Below are positions 8,025-17,463 of a stretch of 64,000 nucleotides of DNA, in pieces. The notes under the pieces were generated by a model. That model made no database searches, was not told where the DNA came from, and saw only the letters and a program-made list of their open reading frames with translations. Numbering within the stretch: position 1 is the stretch's first letter; each line of letters begins with the position of its first letter. Source of the DNA: an uncultured Paraprevotella sp. Lineage in GTDB: Bacteria > Bacteroidota > Bacteroidia > Bacteroidales > Bacteroidaceae. The stretch is taken from assembly GCA_910586505.1 (NCBI GenBank), contig CAJUGV010000003.1, positions 191,541-255,540 of the forward strand, read 5' to 3'. The translations under genes were made by a program, and so were the position numbers.

Positions 8025-8435
8025 ATGGAAATCAAAATCAATTCACTGGACAACATTCATGACGCTGCACGGGAATTTATCGCAGCCATGGGCGACAATA
8101 CCGTATTTGCCATGTATGGCAAGATGGGAGCCGGAAAAACGACTTTTACCAAAGCCGTATGCGAATGTTTAGGAGTGGAAGATATCATCAACTCTCCCAC
8201 CTTTGCCATTGTCAACGAATACCGATCGAAAAGCGATGAACTTATCTACCATTTCGATTTTTACCGCATTAAGAAACTGGAGGAAGTTTATGACATGGGG
8301 TATGAAGACTATTTCTACAGCGGTGCACTCTGCTTTATCGAATGGCCAGAACTGATAGAAGAGCTTTTGCCAAGTAATGCCGTAAAAGTAACCATTGAAG
8401 AAAATGAAGACGGAACACGTATAATAAAATTCTGA
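8025..8435 (+). CDS. tsaE: tRNA threonylcarbamoyladenosine biosynthesis ATPase TsaE
   Basis: ATPase subunit that works with TsaB and TsaD to build t6A37 on ANN-decoding tRNAs. The 136-residue protein has the Walker A motif GKMGAGKTT at 32-40, SPTFAIVNEY around 62-71, the HFDFYRI block and EWPE near 105, all diagnostic of the YjeE/TsaE family. It sits 13 bp after the porX-like gene and closes the operon; no hairpin with a T-run follows at once. Tight family match and normal length. Confidence 0.96.
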   Translation: MEIKINSLDNIHDAAREFIAAMGDNTVFAMYGKMGAGKTTFTKAVCECLGVEDIINSPTFAIVNEYRSKSDELIYHFDFYRIKKLEEVYDMGYEDYFYSGALCFIEWPELIEELLPSNAVKVTIEENEDGTRIIKF

Positions 8436-8543
8436 AATAAAGTTCTTCGAGCATCACAACAACGGAACCGATGTGGATATCTTTCCATATCGGGCAATCC
8501 GTATCTCTCATTAACTATGACATATCCTCTATAAACAGTTTTT

Positions 8544-8918
8544 CTACATTCTTTGAGGCATTAACCATTTAAGCCTCTGACACAATACAGAACATAAGTG
8601 ATTCGTATTTCTTAATGACTGGATATACATCCTCGAATCATCTGCAGTCGTATAATTTACAGTCAGGATAACTATTAGGACTATCTCGCCCAAATCTAAT
8701 ATACCCATTATCAACAAAAACTCTAATGGCGACAACAACTCACGTTCAAAAGTTAACCTAAAATTTAATGCAATATGTTGTTTTAAACAATGTCCTACTG
8801 GTTTACTTTCTACAATATCCCTTATAATAGCAATTTGTGCTCCCACGGTTCGTAAACTCAACAAGGTATAAAAAGAAAACTGAATTATACTCCAAAACTT
8901 GAATACCTGATGTTGAGA
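8544..8918 (-). pseudogene. Possible decayed small membrane protein
   Basis: An open frame of about 124 codons runs between two stops, but its 5' part contains no ATG with a ribosome binding site; the only non-ATG start candidate is a TTG at 8864. The middle encodes one hydrophobic helix (SPLEFLLIMGILDLGEIVLIVILT). Three stop codons lie directly upstream in the same frame. It could be the remnant of a larger gene or chance; I recognise no family. Confidence 0.2.
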
Positions 8919-8929
8919 TTAACATCAGG
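8906..8929. repeat. Perfect 9-bp-arm inverted repeat
   Basis: CCTGATGTT (8906-8914) and AACATCAGG (8921-8929) flank a 6-base loop, about 65 bp past the end of the Sel1-repeat gene. It may act as that gene's terminator, though no T-run follows on either strand. Confidence 0.45.
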
Positions 8930-8993
8930 CCATCCATTACAAACACATATGCACACTATCAAATCAGCTATCAGCAACTGAACTTCTAACAAA

Positions 8994-10268
8994 CTATTCC
9001 TTTACCATTTTCCACTTACCGAAAATTGTTTTCTTAAAACAAGCCCTGTTCCGTTTCGCATCTTCTGAATCATATTCGATAGCAAGATCAAAATATTCTA
9101 TGGCTTGTGATATATTCTGCTCTGTTCCGCGTCCAAAACCATATGCAACTCCAAGAGCATTCAAAACCATAGCATCAAGAGGTTCCCAGACTTCCTCAAG
9201 CATTCCGTTTTCTTCTATCTCGGAAAGAAATCGAAATGCGATGTCATCATCCTGAAAAGTCCCCCACCCATTCTGATAGCAAACAGCAAGTTCTGCTGCC
9301 GGTTGCCAACTATCTTCTTCATCCATATTGTGATATGCCTTATTCAGCCACACGACGGCTTTTGCATAATCTTGTACTACATTGCCACGTCCTTCAAAAT
9401 AAAAATTCCCTATCTGAAACTGAGCTTTTGCGTGACCAGCCTCAGCTGCCAGCATATAGTTCTCAAAAGCCTTGCCTAAATCCTCGTCAACCCCATAACC
9501 TCTTCCATAGCACGTTGCCACATTGTAAGCAGACTGAAAATCGCCACGCTCCACCGCCATCAAATAATAATGGAATGCACTTTCTGCATCATCATATTCA
9601 TCTTCCAACCACTTACCATAATCATTACAGGTAAGCGGATCTCCCGTATCTGCAAGTTGCTTTAAATATGCTTCATATATCTCATCATCAATATCTGCAA
9701 AACCAGCCTCGTAAATAGTACGATAGTTGCCAAACGCTACCGCTAAACCATGATCGAACGATTTCTCATAATAATCCGCTGCAATGGGATAAGCAAATGC
9801 ATTATACTCTTCCAATGAATCGTATTTATTACTTTCTTTATCACCGCATATAACAAGGTAATCTCCATAAAACATGGCATTTCCTATCATATATAAACTA
9901 AAAGCATCACCTTCCTCCGCTTGCAGCATCACCACATTAAAGGCATCCTCCAGCGAAGCAAAGGGCATTGTTTTCTGAACAGCAAGTGACAAATCCCCGG
10001 AACGCAAAGCACAAAGCACACCATCAGCACTACCTCTTCGCACACTTTCCTTTATTAATCGGGAAGCCAACTCCTCATCTACCGGGAAGCCGCCACCACA
10101 CCAAACAAATTCTTCACCTAAATGACAACGCCCCAAATAACAACAAGCATCCGCATCGCCTTCATTAGAAGCTTGACGGAGAAGTTCATACCCCTCCCAC
10201 ATTTGTTCCTTATTATAGCTTCTCCATATTTTATCAATGGCAACAGCTACTTTCTCATTGCGTCGCAT
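8994..10268 (-). CDS. Sel1-repeat (SEL1/TPR-like) protein
   Basis: A 424-residue protein without signal peptide or transmembrane segment. Multiple Sel1-like repeats are visible: NVATCYGRGYGVDEDLGKAF, QIGNFYFEGRGNVVQDYAKA, ELAVCYQNGWGTFQDDDIAF and GVAYGFGRGTEQNISQAIEYF, mainly between residues 230 and 400, with looser copies before. Sel1 repeats are protein-interaction solenoids, so a scaffold or regulatory role is likely, but the partner is unknown. It is strongly acidic. It is separated by 157 bp and a terminator from the trxA operon upstream, so it is probably transcribed alone. Confidence 0.8.
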   Translation of the reverse strand: MRRNEKVAVAIDKIWRSYNKEQMWEGYELLRQASNEGDADACCYLGRCHLGEEFVWCGGGFPVDEELASRLIKESVRRGSADGVLCALRSGDLSLAVQKTMPFASLEDAFNVVMLQAEEGDAFSLYMIGNAMFYGDYLVICGDKESNKYDSLEEYNAFAYPIAADYYEKSFDHGLAVAFGNYRTIYEAGFADIDDEIYEAYLKQLADTGDPLTCNDYGKWLEDEYDDAESAFHYYLMAVERGDFQSAYNVATCYGRGYGVDEDLGKAFENYMLAAEAGHAKAQFQIGNFYFEGRGNVVQDYAKAVVWLNKAYHNMDEEDSWQPAAELAVCYQNGWGTFQDDDIAFRFLSEIEENGMLEEVWEPLDAMVLNALGVAYGFGRGTEQNISQAIEYFDLAIEYDSEDAKRNRACFKKTIFGKWKMVKE

Positions 10269-10367
10269 ACCTTAATAACCCAACAAATTATGACCTTAAT
10301 TCTTTTTATCAATATCCTAAAATACTAAACATAAAACGCGAACAACCTTCACCTGCAAAAACTATAA

Positions 10368-10408
10368 TAAAAAAATCGTGACGCAATTCCAAACAAATCG
10401 CGTCACGA
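10368..10408 (-). terminator. Terminator of the dnaE-trxA-side operon
   Basis: TCGTGACGC (10376-10384) and GCGTCACGA (10400-10408) form a perfect 9-bp stem. On the minus strand it is followed by an unbroken T-run (A-run at 10369-10375 on the given strand). It lies 18 bp after the stop of the 116-residue acidic protein. Confidence 0.85.
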
Positions 10409-10425
10409 AATTCTAATTTCTTTTT

Positions 10426-10776
10426 TCAATCCTCATCCCCGAAAGTTTCACCATATTCAAGTTCACCTTGAACCACCCATAGGACATCATCGGCAGAAAA
10501 ATCGCCCATATTATCCTTATGAGCTTGTCGAAGCACATAATCCACTACTTTGTCTTGATCTATTTCTATACAGCCATCCTTATCAGGCACTGCATCTAAA
10601 ATACCGCTCTCTGCGTAATATTCTACAATAACATCCAAAAAGTAATAGAGCTCCTCGTCTGTGAACTTACCTTTCAGTTCTTGTGGCAAATAGTTTTTAA
10701 TGAACTCTACCGTACGGGCATCATCCTCCGCATCCTGCAAAAGTTCCTGTTCCAGTCTATCCATGAATGGAGGCAT
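10426..10776 (-). CDS. Small acidic protein of unknown function, trxA neighbour
   Basis: A 116-residue, very acidic cytoplasmic protein (many D/E, no signal peptide, no membrane helix). I do not recognise a named domain. Its start codon overlaps the trxA stop by one base (TAATG), so it is translationally coupled to thioredoxin. A second Met at residue 5 could be the true start. The sequence has an all-helical look (repeated ELxxFLDxIVEYY and VVDYVLRQA). The link to thioredoxin is positional only. Confidence 0.7.
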   Translation of the reverse strand: MPPFMDRLEQELLQDAEDDARTVEFIKNYLPQELKGKFTDEELYYFLDVIVEYYAESGILDAVPDKDGCIEIDQDKVVDYVLRQAHKDNMGDFSADDVLWVVQGELEYGETFGDED

Positions 10777-11090
10777 TAAAGAATAGCTTTCAATTTATCT
10801 TCGAATGTTTTTTTCGGAGCTGCACCCACCTGCTTATCCACTACTTCACCGTTCTTAATGAAGATAACAGTAGGTACATTGCGCACACCAAAACGCATGG
10901 CAAGCCCGTCATTCTCTTCCACATCACACTTGCCTATTACGGCCTGTTCTTTATATTCTTCTGCCAATGCCTCAATATCCGGCCCGATTTTCTTACATGG
11001 TCCGCACCATGTTGCCCAAAAATCCACTACTAGAGGCTTACCGGAAGCCAACAATTCCTCAAAATTCTGTTCTGTAATTGCTAATGCCAT
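10776..11090 (-). CDS. trxA: Thioredoxin
   Basis: A 104-residue cytoplasmic thioredoxin: disulfide reductase with the active site WCGPC (C29 and C32), FWATWCGPCKK context, the buried Asp of VVDFWA and the cis-proline in VRNVPTVIFIKNG. Length is typical and there is no signal peptide. It lies downstream of dnaE with a 41-bp gap that contains a possible -7 element (TATATTTG on the minus strand, 11131-11124), so it may have its own promoter as well as read-through. The next gene starts at its stop codon. Confidence 0.95.
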   Translation of the reverse strand: MALAITEQNFEELLASGKPLVVDFWATWCGPCKKIGPDIEALAEEYKEQAVIGKCDVEENDGLAMRFGVRNVPTVIFIKNGEVVDKQVGAAPKKTFEDKLKAIL

Positions 11091-11131
11091 TGTATTCTTA
11101 TTTTAGTCGTTTGTTAATAGTGACAAATATA

Positions 11132-14100
11132 CTAATTTATTTTATACGTCAAGTTTGGTTTACTTTCAATATAAGAAATTAAATCCTTTTTAACTGACAC
11201 CTTAGTTGCCTTAGCCTGCATTGTCAAATGCATTTGTCCTAACGGATCAAGAATCCGAAAATAAAGTTCTGTATTTCCAGGACACTCTTTCACGATGTCG
11301 TTAAGCGACAAAATAGTATCATCTTCCAATGCATCCAATGGTACAGAAATTGTAATCTTCTCAACTAGAGAATCTTTCACATCTGCTAGAAAATCTATCT
11401 GCCCAATGCGGAAATCCAATCTGGACGGATCCCATTGGCGGGGTTGACAACGAGCCTTTATATATAAAGTATTCCCCACATCCATATAAGCCCCCCATGT
11501 AGGCCAGTCTTGTCCGAACAACGCCAGTTCAAACGCTCCCGAAAAATCTTCCATTGTTACTATACCATATGGCTTCCCTGTTTTGGAAATTCCCTTTCTC
11601 ACAGCTGTAACCATTCCTCCAAGGGTAAGATCCATATTAACAAACTTATCGAGATCTTTCATATCAGCCATGTGTATGTTACACACATCCTGGAGTATTA
11701 CTGCATAATCATCCAGCGGATGAGCAGACAGATAAATACCCACCAATTCACGTTCCTTATTCAGACGGTCCAATGAGCTCCATGCCTCAGCCTGCGGTAT
11801 TTCCGGCGTGGCAATTTCCACCATTCCCATATCCCCAAACAGAGAATTTTGCGATACTTCTTTATCCAACTGATAGCGCACCCCATAACGGGCCAATTGC
11901 TCTATAAACGTCTCCCCTTTAGCATTCACACCAAAATACTGTTCACGGGAAATACCTTCAAAACAATCAAATGCACCAGAAAGCACAAGACTTTCCAAAT
12001 TATTCTTCTTTACAACACCATTCGGTACACGCTGAATAAAATCAAACACATTCTTATAGGTTCCGTTAGTTTCCCGTTCCTTAACAATTGCATCTACAGC
12101 CGAATCCCCCAAGCCTTTGACAGCACCGAGGCCAAAACGGATATTTCCATCAACATCCACACTGAATTTTCGTCGACTTATGTTGACATCCGGTCCCAGG
12201 GTATTAATGCCAATACTCTTACATTCACTCATCAACTTTGTGATATCGGAAATATTAGCCAAACTTCGACTCATCACAGCAGCCATATACTGAGCCGGGA
12301 AATTAGCCTTCAGATATGCAGTCTGATACGCCACCCAAGAATAACATGTAGCATGGCTTTTATTAAACGCATATGACGCAAACTTTTTCCAGTCGGCCCA
12401 GATCTTTTCCAAAACTTTCGGGTCATGACCGTTCTTTTTCCCTCCCTCCACAAACTTGGGATACATATGGTTCAATTTCTCTATGAGTTTCTTTCCCATA
12501 GCCTTGCGCAATGTATCACTCTCGCCTCTGGTAAAGTCGGCCAATTGGCGTGACAGAAGCATCACCTGCTCTTGGTATACAGTAATTCCGTATGTATCTT
12601 TTAGATATTTTTCCATACAAGGAATGTCGTATTCCACCGGTTTACGTCCCTGTTTACGGTCAATGAAATCCGGAATATAATCCATAGGTCCCGGACGGTA
12701 CAACGCATTCATCGCAATCAAATCCTCGAAAGTAGAAGGCTGTAGTTCACGCAAATACTTTTGCATACCTGGAGATTCAAACTGGAACGTACCAATGGTA
12801 CGCCCGTCACAATAAAGCCGATAAGTCGCAGGATCGGTAATATCAAGTGTGTCCACATCTATATTCAAACCCAAACTGTCATAAACATTAGACTGACACT
12901 CTTTAATAATAGAAAGGGTCTTCAAACCCAAAAAATCCATTTTTATCAGTCCGGTATCCTCTATAACCGAACCTTCGTACTGCGTACAACGGAGTTTCTC
13001 ACCCGTTTCCTTATCTTCAGCCGTACTCACCGGCACCCAATCAGACACATCATCGCGGCAGATAATCACACCACAAGCATGAACACCTGTGTTACGGACA
13101 TTTCCTTCAAGCATCCTTGCGTAACGGATTGTATCGCGCAACAATACATTAGGAGATGCCTCCGCCTGCTGCAGCTCTGGAATACAAGAAATAGCATTCG
13201 GCAAATTCATCTTGCGCGACTTGCCATTTTCGTCATCAGGCAATTTATCCGGTATAAGCTTACATAATCCGTTAGAAACATCTAAAGGAAGCTTTTCCAC
13301 ACGTGCCACATCCTTAATAGCCAATTTGGTAGCCATTGTTCCATAAGTAATGATATGCGCCACCTTTTCCTCACCGTATTTCTGTGTAACCCAACTTAAA
13401 ACCTTTCCGCGTCCGTCATCGTCAAAGTCTACATCAATATCAGGAAGCGATATACGATCAGGATTCAAAAAACGCTCAAACAGGAGATCATAAGCAATCG
13501 GATCGATTTTCGTAATCCCCAGACAATAAGCCACAGCCGAACCAGCCGCAGACCCACGTCCCGGCCCCACCGATACATTCAGTTCATGACGAGCTGCATT
13601 GATATAATCCTGCACGATAAGGAAGTAGCCAGGAAAACCCATCGTCTTCATCACATGCAATTCAAAATTGATACGTTCACGCACATGGTCCGGCAAAGGA
13701 TCACCATACATTTTAGCCGCTCCCTTATAAGTAAGTTCGGCCAGATAATCAGCCTCCAGTTTCAAACGGTAAAGTTTGTCGCAACCTCCCAGTTTCCTCA
13801 CTTTCTGCTCGGCATCCTCACGGCTGAGCACTACATTACCATTCTCATCACGGGTAAACTCCTCAAACAGATCTTCATTGGAAAACTTCTTCCGATAGCC
13901 TTCTTCCGTTCCGAACTCTTCGGGTATGGAAAAGTTCGGCATGATCGGTGCATGATCTATACTATAGAACTCCACCTTATCGCAAATATCGCAGGTATTG
14001 GCCAAAGCTTCCGGTACATCCGCAAATATCTCGTTCATCTCCGCACGCGTCTTAAACCATTCCTGTTTGGAATACAGCATACGCTTCGGATCATCCAGGT

Positions 14101-15082
14101 CTCGGTTCGTACTCAAGCAAATCAGACGGTCATGCGCTTCCGCATCTTCCTCTTCCACAAAATGGCAATCATTTGTGCATACCAATTTCACATCATATTT
14201 ACGTGCCAGTTCCATCAAACGAACATTGGCCTGCTGCTGCAATGGATAAGTCTCACGATTGGCCCGTTGATTGGGATCTTTTACCTCATGACGCTGTAAT
14301 TCCAAATAATAATCGTCACCAAACACCCGCTTGTACCATTGTACAGCTTCCTCAGCTCCCTCTAAATCATTTGAGAGTATTTTACGGGGCACTTCGCCTG
14401 CTATGCAGGCCGAACAAACAATCAATCCCTCACTATGGGCCTCCAGTTCAAAACGATCGGTACGAGGGCGAACATAGAAACCGTCCGTCCACGACTTAGA
14501 GACCAGCTTGATCAAATTATGATAGCCCGTCTCATTTTTAGCCAAAATGATTAAATGGTACCGACGTCCGTCTTTTTCCTTTTCCATCTGATCCAACCGA
14601 CGTGGCGCCACATACATCTCACAACCGAAAATGGGTTTAAACAAACGCTTACGGGCAGCTTTCAATTCTTCACGTGCCACTTTCAGCTGTTCATCCACAG
14701 AAGGAAAATCCGGCTGCACTTCAATTTCAAAATTCGCTTCTTTCGGCACAGCTTCGCCATTAGCCTCAGCCCTACGCCTTATTTCATCAGCCTCTTTCTG
14801 TCTCTTTTTCTGTCTGTCCTCCCATTCTTTCAAAGCGGCATTTTCACCTTTTTCGAGCCAATCGATGCGCTCTTTCCATAACTTTATCTCCGCATTCGTA
14901 CCACCATTTTTCTTATTGGTATAATTAAAAAACTCCTTGATACCCATCATATTGCCATGATCAGTAATAGCCATACCACGCATCCCGTCTTTCATTGCCT
15001 TATCAACCAGACGGGGCACACTGGCCTGTCCGTCAAGGATAGAATACTGAGAATGCACATGCAGATGTACGAAGTCTTGCAT
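11132..15082 (-). CDS. dnaE: DNA polymerase III subunit alpha
   Basis: Replicative C-family polymerase, 1316 residues. The N-terminal PHP domain opens with FVHLHVHSQYSILDGQ and continues with ITDHGNMMG. The polymerase core shows GPGRGSAAGS and the catalytic PDIDVDFDDDGR near residue 547, and the tandem HhH and OB-fold regions follow (GLGAVKGLGDSAVD; LGGMVTAVRKGISKTGKPYGIVTMED). It is about 150 residues longer than the E. coli enzyme; much of the excess is a charged, coiled-coil-like insert inside the PHP domain (about residues 60-150). It is encoded leftward, opposite psd, and followed by trxA. Confidence 0.97.
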   Translation of the reverse strand: MQDFVHLHVHSQYSILDGQASVPRLVDKAMKDGMRGMAITDHGNMMGIKEFFNYTNKKNGGTNAEIKLWKERIDWLEKGENAALKEWEDRQKKRQKEADEIRRRAEANGEAVPKEANFEIEVQPDFPSVDEQLKVAREELKAARKRLFKPIFGCEMYVAPRRLDQMEKEKDGRRYHLIILAKNETGYHNLIKLVSKSWTDGFYVRPRTDRFELEAHSEGLIVCSACIAGEVPRKILSNDLEGAEEAVQWYKRVFGDDYYLELQRHEVKDPNQRANRETYPLQQQANVRLMELARKYDVKLVCTNDCHFVEEEDAEAHDRLICLSTNRDLDDPKRMLYSKQEWFKTRAEMNEIFADVPEALANTCDICDKVEFYSIDHAPIMPNFSIPEEFGTEEGYRKKFSNEDLFEEFTRDENGNVVLSREDAEQKVRKLGGCDKLYRLKLEADYLAELTYKGAAKMYGDPLPDHVRERINFELHVMKTMGFPGYFLIVQDYINAARHELNVSVGPGRGSAAGSAVAYCLGITKIDPIAYDLLFERFLNPDRISLPDIDVDFDDDGRGKVLSWVTQKYGEEKVAHIITYGTMATKLAIKDVARVEKLPLDVSNGLCKLIPDKLPDDENGKSRKMNLPNAISCIPELQQAEASPNVLLRDTIRYARMLEGNVRNTGVHACGVIICRDDVSDWVPVSTAEDKETGEKLRCTQYEGSVIEDTGLIKMDFLGLKTLSIIKECQSNVYDSLGLNIDVDTLDITDPATYRLYCDGRTIGTFQFESPGMQKYLRELQPSTFEDLIAMNALYRPGPMDYIPDFIDRKQGRKPVEYDIPCMEKYLKDTYGITVYQEQVMLLSRQLADFTRGESDTLRKAMGKKLIEKLNHMYPKFVEGGKKNGHDPKVLEKIWADWKKFASYAFNKSHATCYSWVAYQTAYLKANFPAQYMAAVMSRSLANISDITKLMSECKSIGINTLGPDVNISRRKFSVDVDGNIRFGLGAVKGLGDSAVDAIVKERETNGTYKNVFDFIQRVPNGVVKKNNLESLVLSGAFDCFEGISREQYFGVNAKGETFIEQLARYGVRYQLDKEVSQNSLFGDMGMVEIATPEIPQAEAWSSLDRLNKERELVGIYLSAHPLDDYAVILQDVCNIHMADMKDLDKFVNMDLTLGGMVTAVRKGISKTGKPYGIVTMEDFSGAFELALFGQDWPTWGAYMDVGNTLYIKARCQPRQWDPSRLDFRIGQIDFLADVKDSLVEKITISVPLDALEDDTILSLNDIVKECPGNTELYFRILDPLGQMHLTMQAKATKVSVKKDLISYIESKPNLTYKIN

Positions 15083-15215
15083 AAAAATCTAATTAAATGA
15101 AACAGAAACCAGGGGTAAAGTTACGCTACATTATGGAAACCAACAAAAGAAACCCTTCGTTTTTTAATGGGAAACAGTTTTTAGCCAAAAGCGTATGAAA
15201 AACAAAGTACGTAAT

Positions 15216-15246
15216 TTTGCTTTTTACTGGAATATAACTACCTTTG
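15216..15246 (+). promoter_or_regulatory. Bacteroides-type promoter of psd
   Basis: TTTG (15216-15219), a 19-bp spacer and TACCTTTG (15239-15246) lie 26 bp before the psd ATG. The -33 element sits inside a second -7-like octamer (TAATTTTG, 15212-15219). Confidence 0.7.
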
Positions 15247-15271
15247 TCCCTTAATACAAAGGAAAAACTCC

Positions 15272-15958
15272 ATGGGACGCAAATTAAATAAGCTGAAAAC
15301 AATAAGAATTCATCGGGAAGGTACACACACACTTATCGCAGGGGCGGCATTCTTTTTGCTGTTCAATGCCGTGCTTTACTATGTTTTTGAATGCAAAATC
15401 CCATTCTATATCTCCACTTTTATCTGTACGACTATCTACCTCATTGTGATCAATTTTTTCCGTTGTCCCATCAGACGATTTGAAGGAGAAACCGAAAACG
15501 TCGTTATCGCGCCTGCGGACGGTAAAATTGTTGTCATAGAAGAAGTGGACGAAAACGAATATTTTCATGATCGCCGCCTCATGGTTTCTATCTTTATGAG
15601 CCTGACCAACGTACATGCAAACTGGATTCCTGTAGACGGAACAGTCAGATTGGTGGAACATCATAACGGAAACTATCATAAGGCTTGGCTACCCAAAGCC
15701 AGTATCGAGAACGAACGCTCCACCATTGTCATCGAAACACCTGACGGAGTTTTTATAATGGCACGCCAGATAGCGGGAGCAATGGCACGACGCATTGTCA
15801 CTTATGCCAAAGCCAATGAAGACTGCTACATCGACGAGCACATGGGATTCATTAAATTCGGTTCTCGTGTGGATTTATTCCTTCCGGCCGGCACAAAGGT
15901 CAACGTTAAGTTAGGACAAAAGACGGTAGGCAACGAAACTATTATAGCCAGATTATAA
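15272..15958 (+). CDS. psd: Phosphatidylserine decarboxylase proenzyme
   Basis: Converts phosphatidylserine to phosphatidylethanolamine at the inner membrane. The 228-residue protein belongs to the short archaeal-type (PSD-A) class. It has two N-terminal membrane helices (residues 20-60), the APADGKIVVIEE block, IFMSLTNVHANWIPVDG, and the self-cleavage site KFGSRVD: cleavage between G197 and S198 would give the pyruvoyl alpha chain. The synthase pssA follows 11 bp later, so the two consecutive phosphatidylethanolamine steps are co-transcribed in the reverse of pathway order. Confidence 0.96.
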   Translation: MGRKLNKLKTIRIHREGTHTLIAGAAFFLLFNAVLYYVFECKIPFYISTFICTTIYLIVINFFRCPIRRFEGETENVVIAPADGKIVVIEEVDENEYFHDRRLMVSIFMSLTNVHANWIPVDGTVRLVEHHNGNYHKAWLPKASIENERSTIVIETPDGVFIMARQIAGAMARRIVTYAKANEDCYIDEHMGFIKFGSRVDLFLPAGTKVNVKLGQKTVGNETIIARL

Positions 15959-15969
15959 CTACATATTAT

Positions 15970-16683
15970 ATGTCTCACATCATCACACGGCATATTCCTA
16001 ACAGCATCACATGTTGCAATCTGATTTCCGGTTGCATGGCTACCGGCGCCGCATTCCATGGCAATTACATTTGGGCTTTCCTACTTATTGTAGTCGGAGC
16101 TGTATTCGATTTCTTTGATGGCATGTCTGCGCGGATATTAAAAGTGTCTTCACCTATAGGAAAAGAACTGGACTCCTTAGCAGATGTTGTAACTTTTGGT
16201 GTAGCTCCTTCTGCTATGATATTCCATCTGTTTCATCGAGTTGTCTATCCGGAATTTATGGATCCATTACGTAATGTGATGCCTTATACGGCGTTCCTAA
16301 TGGCCGCCTTTTCAGCACTCAGATTGGCTAAGTTCAATCTTGATACCCGTCAGACATCATCATTCATAGGAGTACCCACTCCTGCCAACACTTTGTTTTG
16401 GGCCTCTCTGATTGTCGGTAACCAAGGATTTCTGATTTCAGAAAAATTCAATGCGTTCTTTCTTTTCATGTTCATGTTACTGTCCTGTTTTCTATTAGTG
16501 GCAGAGATTCCCATGTTCGCCCTCAAGTTTAAGAACCTTTCCTGGCAAGAAAACAAAATTAAGTTTATTTTTATATTAACGTGCATCCCTATGGTTATCT
16601 TTATGGGATTCAGTTGTTTCGCCGCCATCATCGCATGGTATGTTTTTCTTTCTGTCCTGACGTCATGGTGGGCATCTCGCTGA
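15970..16683 (+). CDS. pssA: CDP-diacylglycerol--serine O-phosphatidyltransferase
   Basis: Makes phosphatidylserine from CDP-diacylglycerol and serine, the step before Psd. The 237-residue integral membrane protein contains the complete CDP-alcohol phosphotransferase signature: D50-G51-xx-A54-R55-(8)-G64-xxx-D68-xxx-D72, with about seven hydrophobic helices. ITCCNLISG near the N-terminus is also characteristic. It forms an operon with psd and the DUF4834 gene 59 bp later. Confidence 0.96.
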   Translation: MSHIITRHIPNSITCCNLISGCMATGAAFHGNYIWAFLLIVVGAVFDFFDGMSARILKVSSPIGKELDSLADVVTFGVAPSAMIFHLFHRVVYPEFMDPLRNVMPYTAFLMAAFSALRLAKFNLDTRQTSSFIGVPTPANTLFWASLIVGNQGFLISEKFNAFFLFMFMLLSCFLLVAEIPMFALKFKNLSWQENKIKFIFILTCIPMVIFMGFSCFAAIIAWYVFLSVLTSWWASR

Positions 16684-16742
16684 TTCGGCATGGTTCTTGT
16701 ACATGTTCTCACAGTTCTAACCACAAGAAATAAAATAGATTT

Positions 16743-17000
16743 ATGGGCAGTCCGTTCGGATGTTTATTCGGTTTTATCTTTGCCATTCTGGCAGTACTTT
16801 TCGTTGCAGTCCTCAATATAACCAGACGCGTAAAAGACATCATGTCTGTTTTTTCTCAGAAAGAACAAAAACAACAGACTACAGACCGCAACAAAAACCG
16901 GCAAAGTACAAACCGCAATGCTACACAAGCCTCACGTCAGCCACATAAAGTATTTGACGACAACGAAGGCGAATATATAGACTATGAGGAAGTCGAATGA
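16743..17000 (+). CDS. DUF4834-type small membrane protein
   Basis: An 85-residue protein with one N-terminal membrane helix (about residues 6-28, glycine/phenylalanine rich) followed by a basic, Q/N-rich linker and an acidic tail ending DNEGEYIDYEEVE. This layout fits the Bacteroidetes-specific DUF4834 family of unknown function. Its position after psd-pssA suggests a link with membrane lipid synthesis. It converges on tadA with only 8 bp between stops. Confidence 0.7.
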   Translation: MGSPFGCLFGFIFAILAVLFVAVLNITRRVKDIMSVFSQKEQKQQTTDRNKNRQSTNRNATQASRQPHKVFDDNEGEYIDYEEVE

Positions 17001-17008
17001 CAGTCTGA

Positions 17009-17443
17009 CTAACGTTTTCCTTTAAAAAACTCTTTCAATAAGGTAGCAGCCTCTTCAGCCAACACACCCTCCGTCACCTCTGTTCGCGGATGAACCGCTT
17101 GCGGGGCAAAACGACGGTATCCTCTTTTTTCATCCGACGCACCATAAACTAGACGCTTTACCTGCGCCCATCCAATGGCCCCCGCACACATCACACAAGG
17201 TTCCATCGTCACATAAAGTGTACACTCCTTCAAATACTTACCCCCCAAAGCATTAGCGGCGGCCGTAATCACCTGCATCTCGGCATGTGCCGTAACATCC
17301 GTCAGTGTCTCCGTCAAATTGTGGGCACGTGCCAAAATACGGTCTCCACATACCACTACGGCCCCCACCGGAATTTCGTCCTCTTCATAAGCACGCCGCG
17401 CCTCCTCCAGCGCTTTCTTCATATAAAAAGCATCATCCGCCAT
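17009..17443 (-). CDS. tadA: tRNA-specific adenosine deaminase
   Basis: Zinc-dependent deaminase (144 residues) expected to convert A34 to inosine in tRNA-Arg(ACG). The cytidine/deoxycytidylate deaminase fold is clear: H53-A-E55 (zinc ligand and proton shuttle) and P82-C83-V-M-C86. The flanking YVTMEPCVMCAGAIGWAQVKRLVYGA is typical of TadA rather than guanine deaminase, but closely related nucleoside deaminases are hard to exclude. It is read leftward from a consensus promoter at 17494-17464. Confidence 0.88.
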   Translation of the reverse strand: MADDAFYMKKALEEARRAYEEDEIPVGAVVVCGDRILARAHNLTETLTDVTAHAEMQVITAAANALGGKYLKECTLYVTMEPCVMCAGAIGWAQVKRLVYGASDEKRGYRRFAPQAVHPRTEVTEGVLAEEAATLLKEFFKGKR

Positions 17444-17463
17444 TATTCATTATTTAGTATATG

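Larger units (their letters stand above)
8436..8993. other. Gene-poor 558-bp region between convergent genes
   Basis: The region lies between tsaE (rightward) and the Sel1-repeat gene (leftward). It contains a weak leftward open frame lacking an ATG start (8544-8918) and a perfect 9-bp-arm hairpin (8906-8929). It is AT-rich. I see no RNA gene or mobile-element ends. Confidence 0.5.

Noticed and set aside
8906..8929. Possible intrinsic terminator of the Sel1-repeat gene
   Set aside because: The stem is perfect but no T-run follows on either strand, so I list it only as an inverted repeat.
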